DNA of 64,000 nt from Schistocephalus solidus (Eukaryota; Platyhelminthes; Cestoda; Diphyllobothriidea; Diphyllobothriidae). Where the stretch lies: assembly GCA_017591395.1 (NCBI GenBank), contig WEDG01005302.1:131501-195500 (forward strand), written 5' to 3'. Shown here in pieces: positions 63,521-64,000 of the stretch. How positions within the stretch are numbered: the stretch's first letter is position 1; each line of letters opens with the position of its first letter. Under the pieces are notes generated by a model, which had not been told where the DNA came from, did not search any database, and worked only from the letters and a program-made list of their open reading frames with translations. A program made the position numbers and the translations under genes.

Positions 63521-64000
63521 GTGTTTTTGTCCACAAGGTTAGTTCAGATTAAGGCGATAAAGAAATATTGTGGTGGCCTTAAGATTAAAGCGTTGAGGAA
63601 AGCAACAAATACGATGCAAGTACTGGAAAGCAACAGTAACCATCCAATCAGCAACAAACGCCGTTGCATAAGGGTGCTATATCGGCACGTTGAGACGCAC
63701 TGCAGTAAACTGGAAGACGAAATTGCCGAATTTAAATTATATTGGGCGGGTGTAAGGAGAAAATGGTTACCCGCGCAACTTCCTTAACCAGTGCATGCGC
63801 AAACGAGAAGAGCAACGAATTCCCACCCTAATTATTGATGAGCGATTCCATACGTCAAAAATGCCTCGGAGGCCATCAGTTGTCTTCTCGCACCACTTGG
63901 AGTTGGAGTCGCACACGGACCGGAGACAACCATTAGGCATCAGGTAATAAGACCAAAGGACCCACTGCCGCAGCAAAAAAATATCTGGAGTTATTCGTCG
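63521..64000 (+). pseudogene. Penelope-like element, 3' part, cut by window end
   Basis: Reads RKATNTMQVLESNSNHPISN, then RRCIRVLYRHVETHCS and LEDEIAEF, the thumb-side region of PLE reverse transcriptases. After a frame change near 63,760 it continues YPRNFLNQCMRKREEQRIP and, after another near 63,895, LGVGVAHGPETTIRHQVIRP then KDPLPQQK. The last block is the linker before the GIY-YIG endonuclease, which would lie beyond base 64000. At least two frameshifts show decay, but the blocks are closer to the family pattern than the 38-kb copy, suggesting a younger insertion. The 5' limit is approximate. Confidence 0.8.

Noticed and set aside
1..64000. CRISPR array, bacterial operon or complete mobile system
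   Set aside because: No regularly spaced short direct repeats and no prokaryotic gene organisation. The spliced gene shows the DNA is eukaryotic.

Overview
This is an AT-rich eukaryotic genomic window. It carries one recognisable gene, a rabphilin-3A-type synaptic Rab effector, spread over at least 28 kb on the + strand. The remaining ~36 kb is gene-poor sequence with decayed mobile elements. Long introns, GT-AG splice sites, Penelope-like retroelement relics and tRNA-derived SINE-like copies point to an invertebrate with a repeat-rich genome. A parasitic flatworm, perhaps a tapeworm, fits best, but that is inference and not shown by any single sequence.

Region 1-28,244 holds the rabphilin gene. 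Nine exons can be placed: 304-850, 6115-6310, 9449-9898, 10240-10321, 11086-11262, 13037-13160, 16417-16577, 19040-19121 and 27975-28244. Every junction is GT-AG and all eight exon-exon phases agree. They encode, in order, an eight-cysteine FYVE-like Rab-binding zinc finger, the SGAWF Rab-contact motif, a low-complexity linker, a C2A domain and a C2B domain ending in a stop. The N-terminal Rab-binding helix and the promoter must lie upstream of base 1. Counting from the ATG at 308, the visible product is about 694 codons. Two features are unusual: a ~110-residue expansion inside the zinc finger, and a linker exon whose open frame changes three times although both ends are in phase.

The last intron (19,122-27,974, 8.9 kb) contains a ~0.86 kb tandem array with a 171-bp (57-codon) unit that stays open for translation. 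The first intron contains a tRNA-derived SINE-like copy.

Region 28,245-64,000 shows no convincing host gene. It contains three damaged Penelope-like reverse transcriptase fragments (29.9-30.2 kb +, 38.3-38.9 kb -, 63.5-64.0 kb +). A second tRNA-like SINE copy abuts the middle fragment. An inverted pair of a dispersed repeat lies at 51.2-51.5 and 52.86-53.06 kb, and a GC-richer patch lies near 60.4-60.7 kb. The rest is AT-rich sequence with short chance reading frames.

No CRISPR array, rRNA, operon or complete new system is visible. The most interesting material is the altered rabphilin and the frame-preserving intronic repeat.
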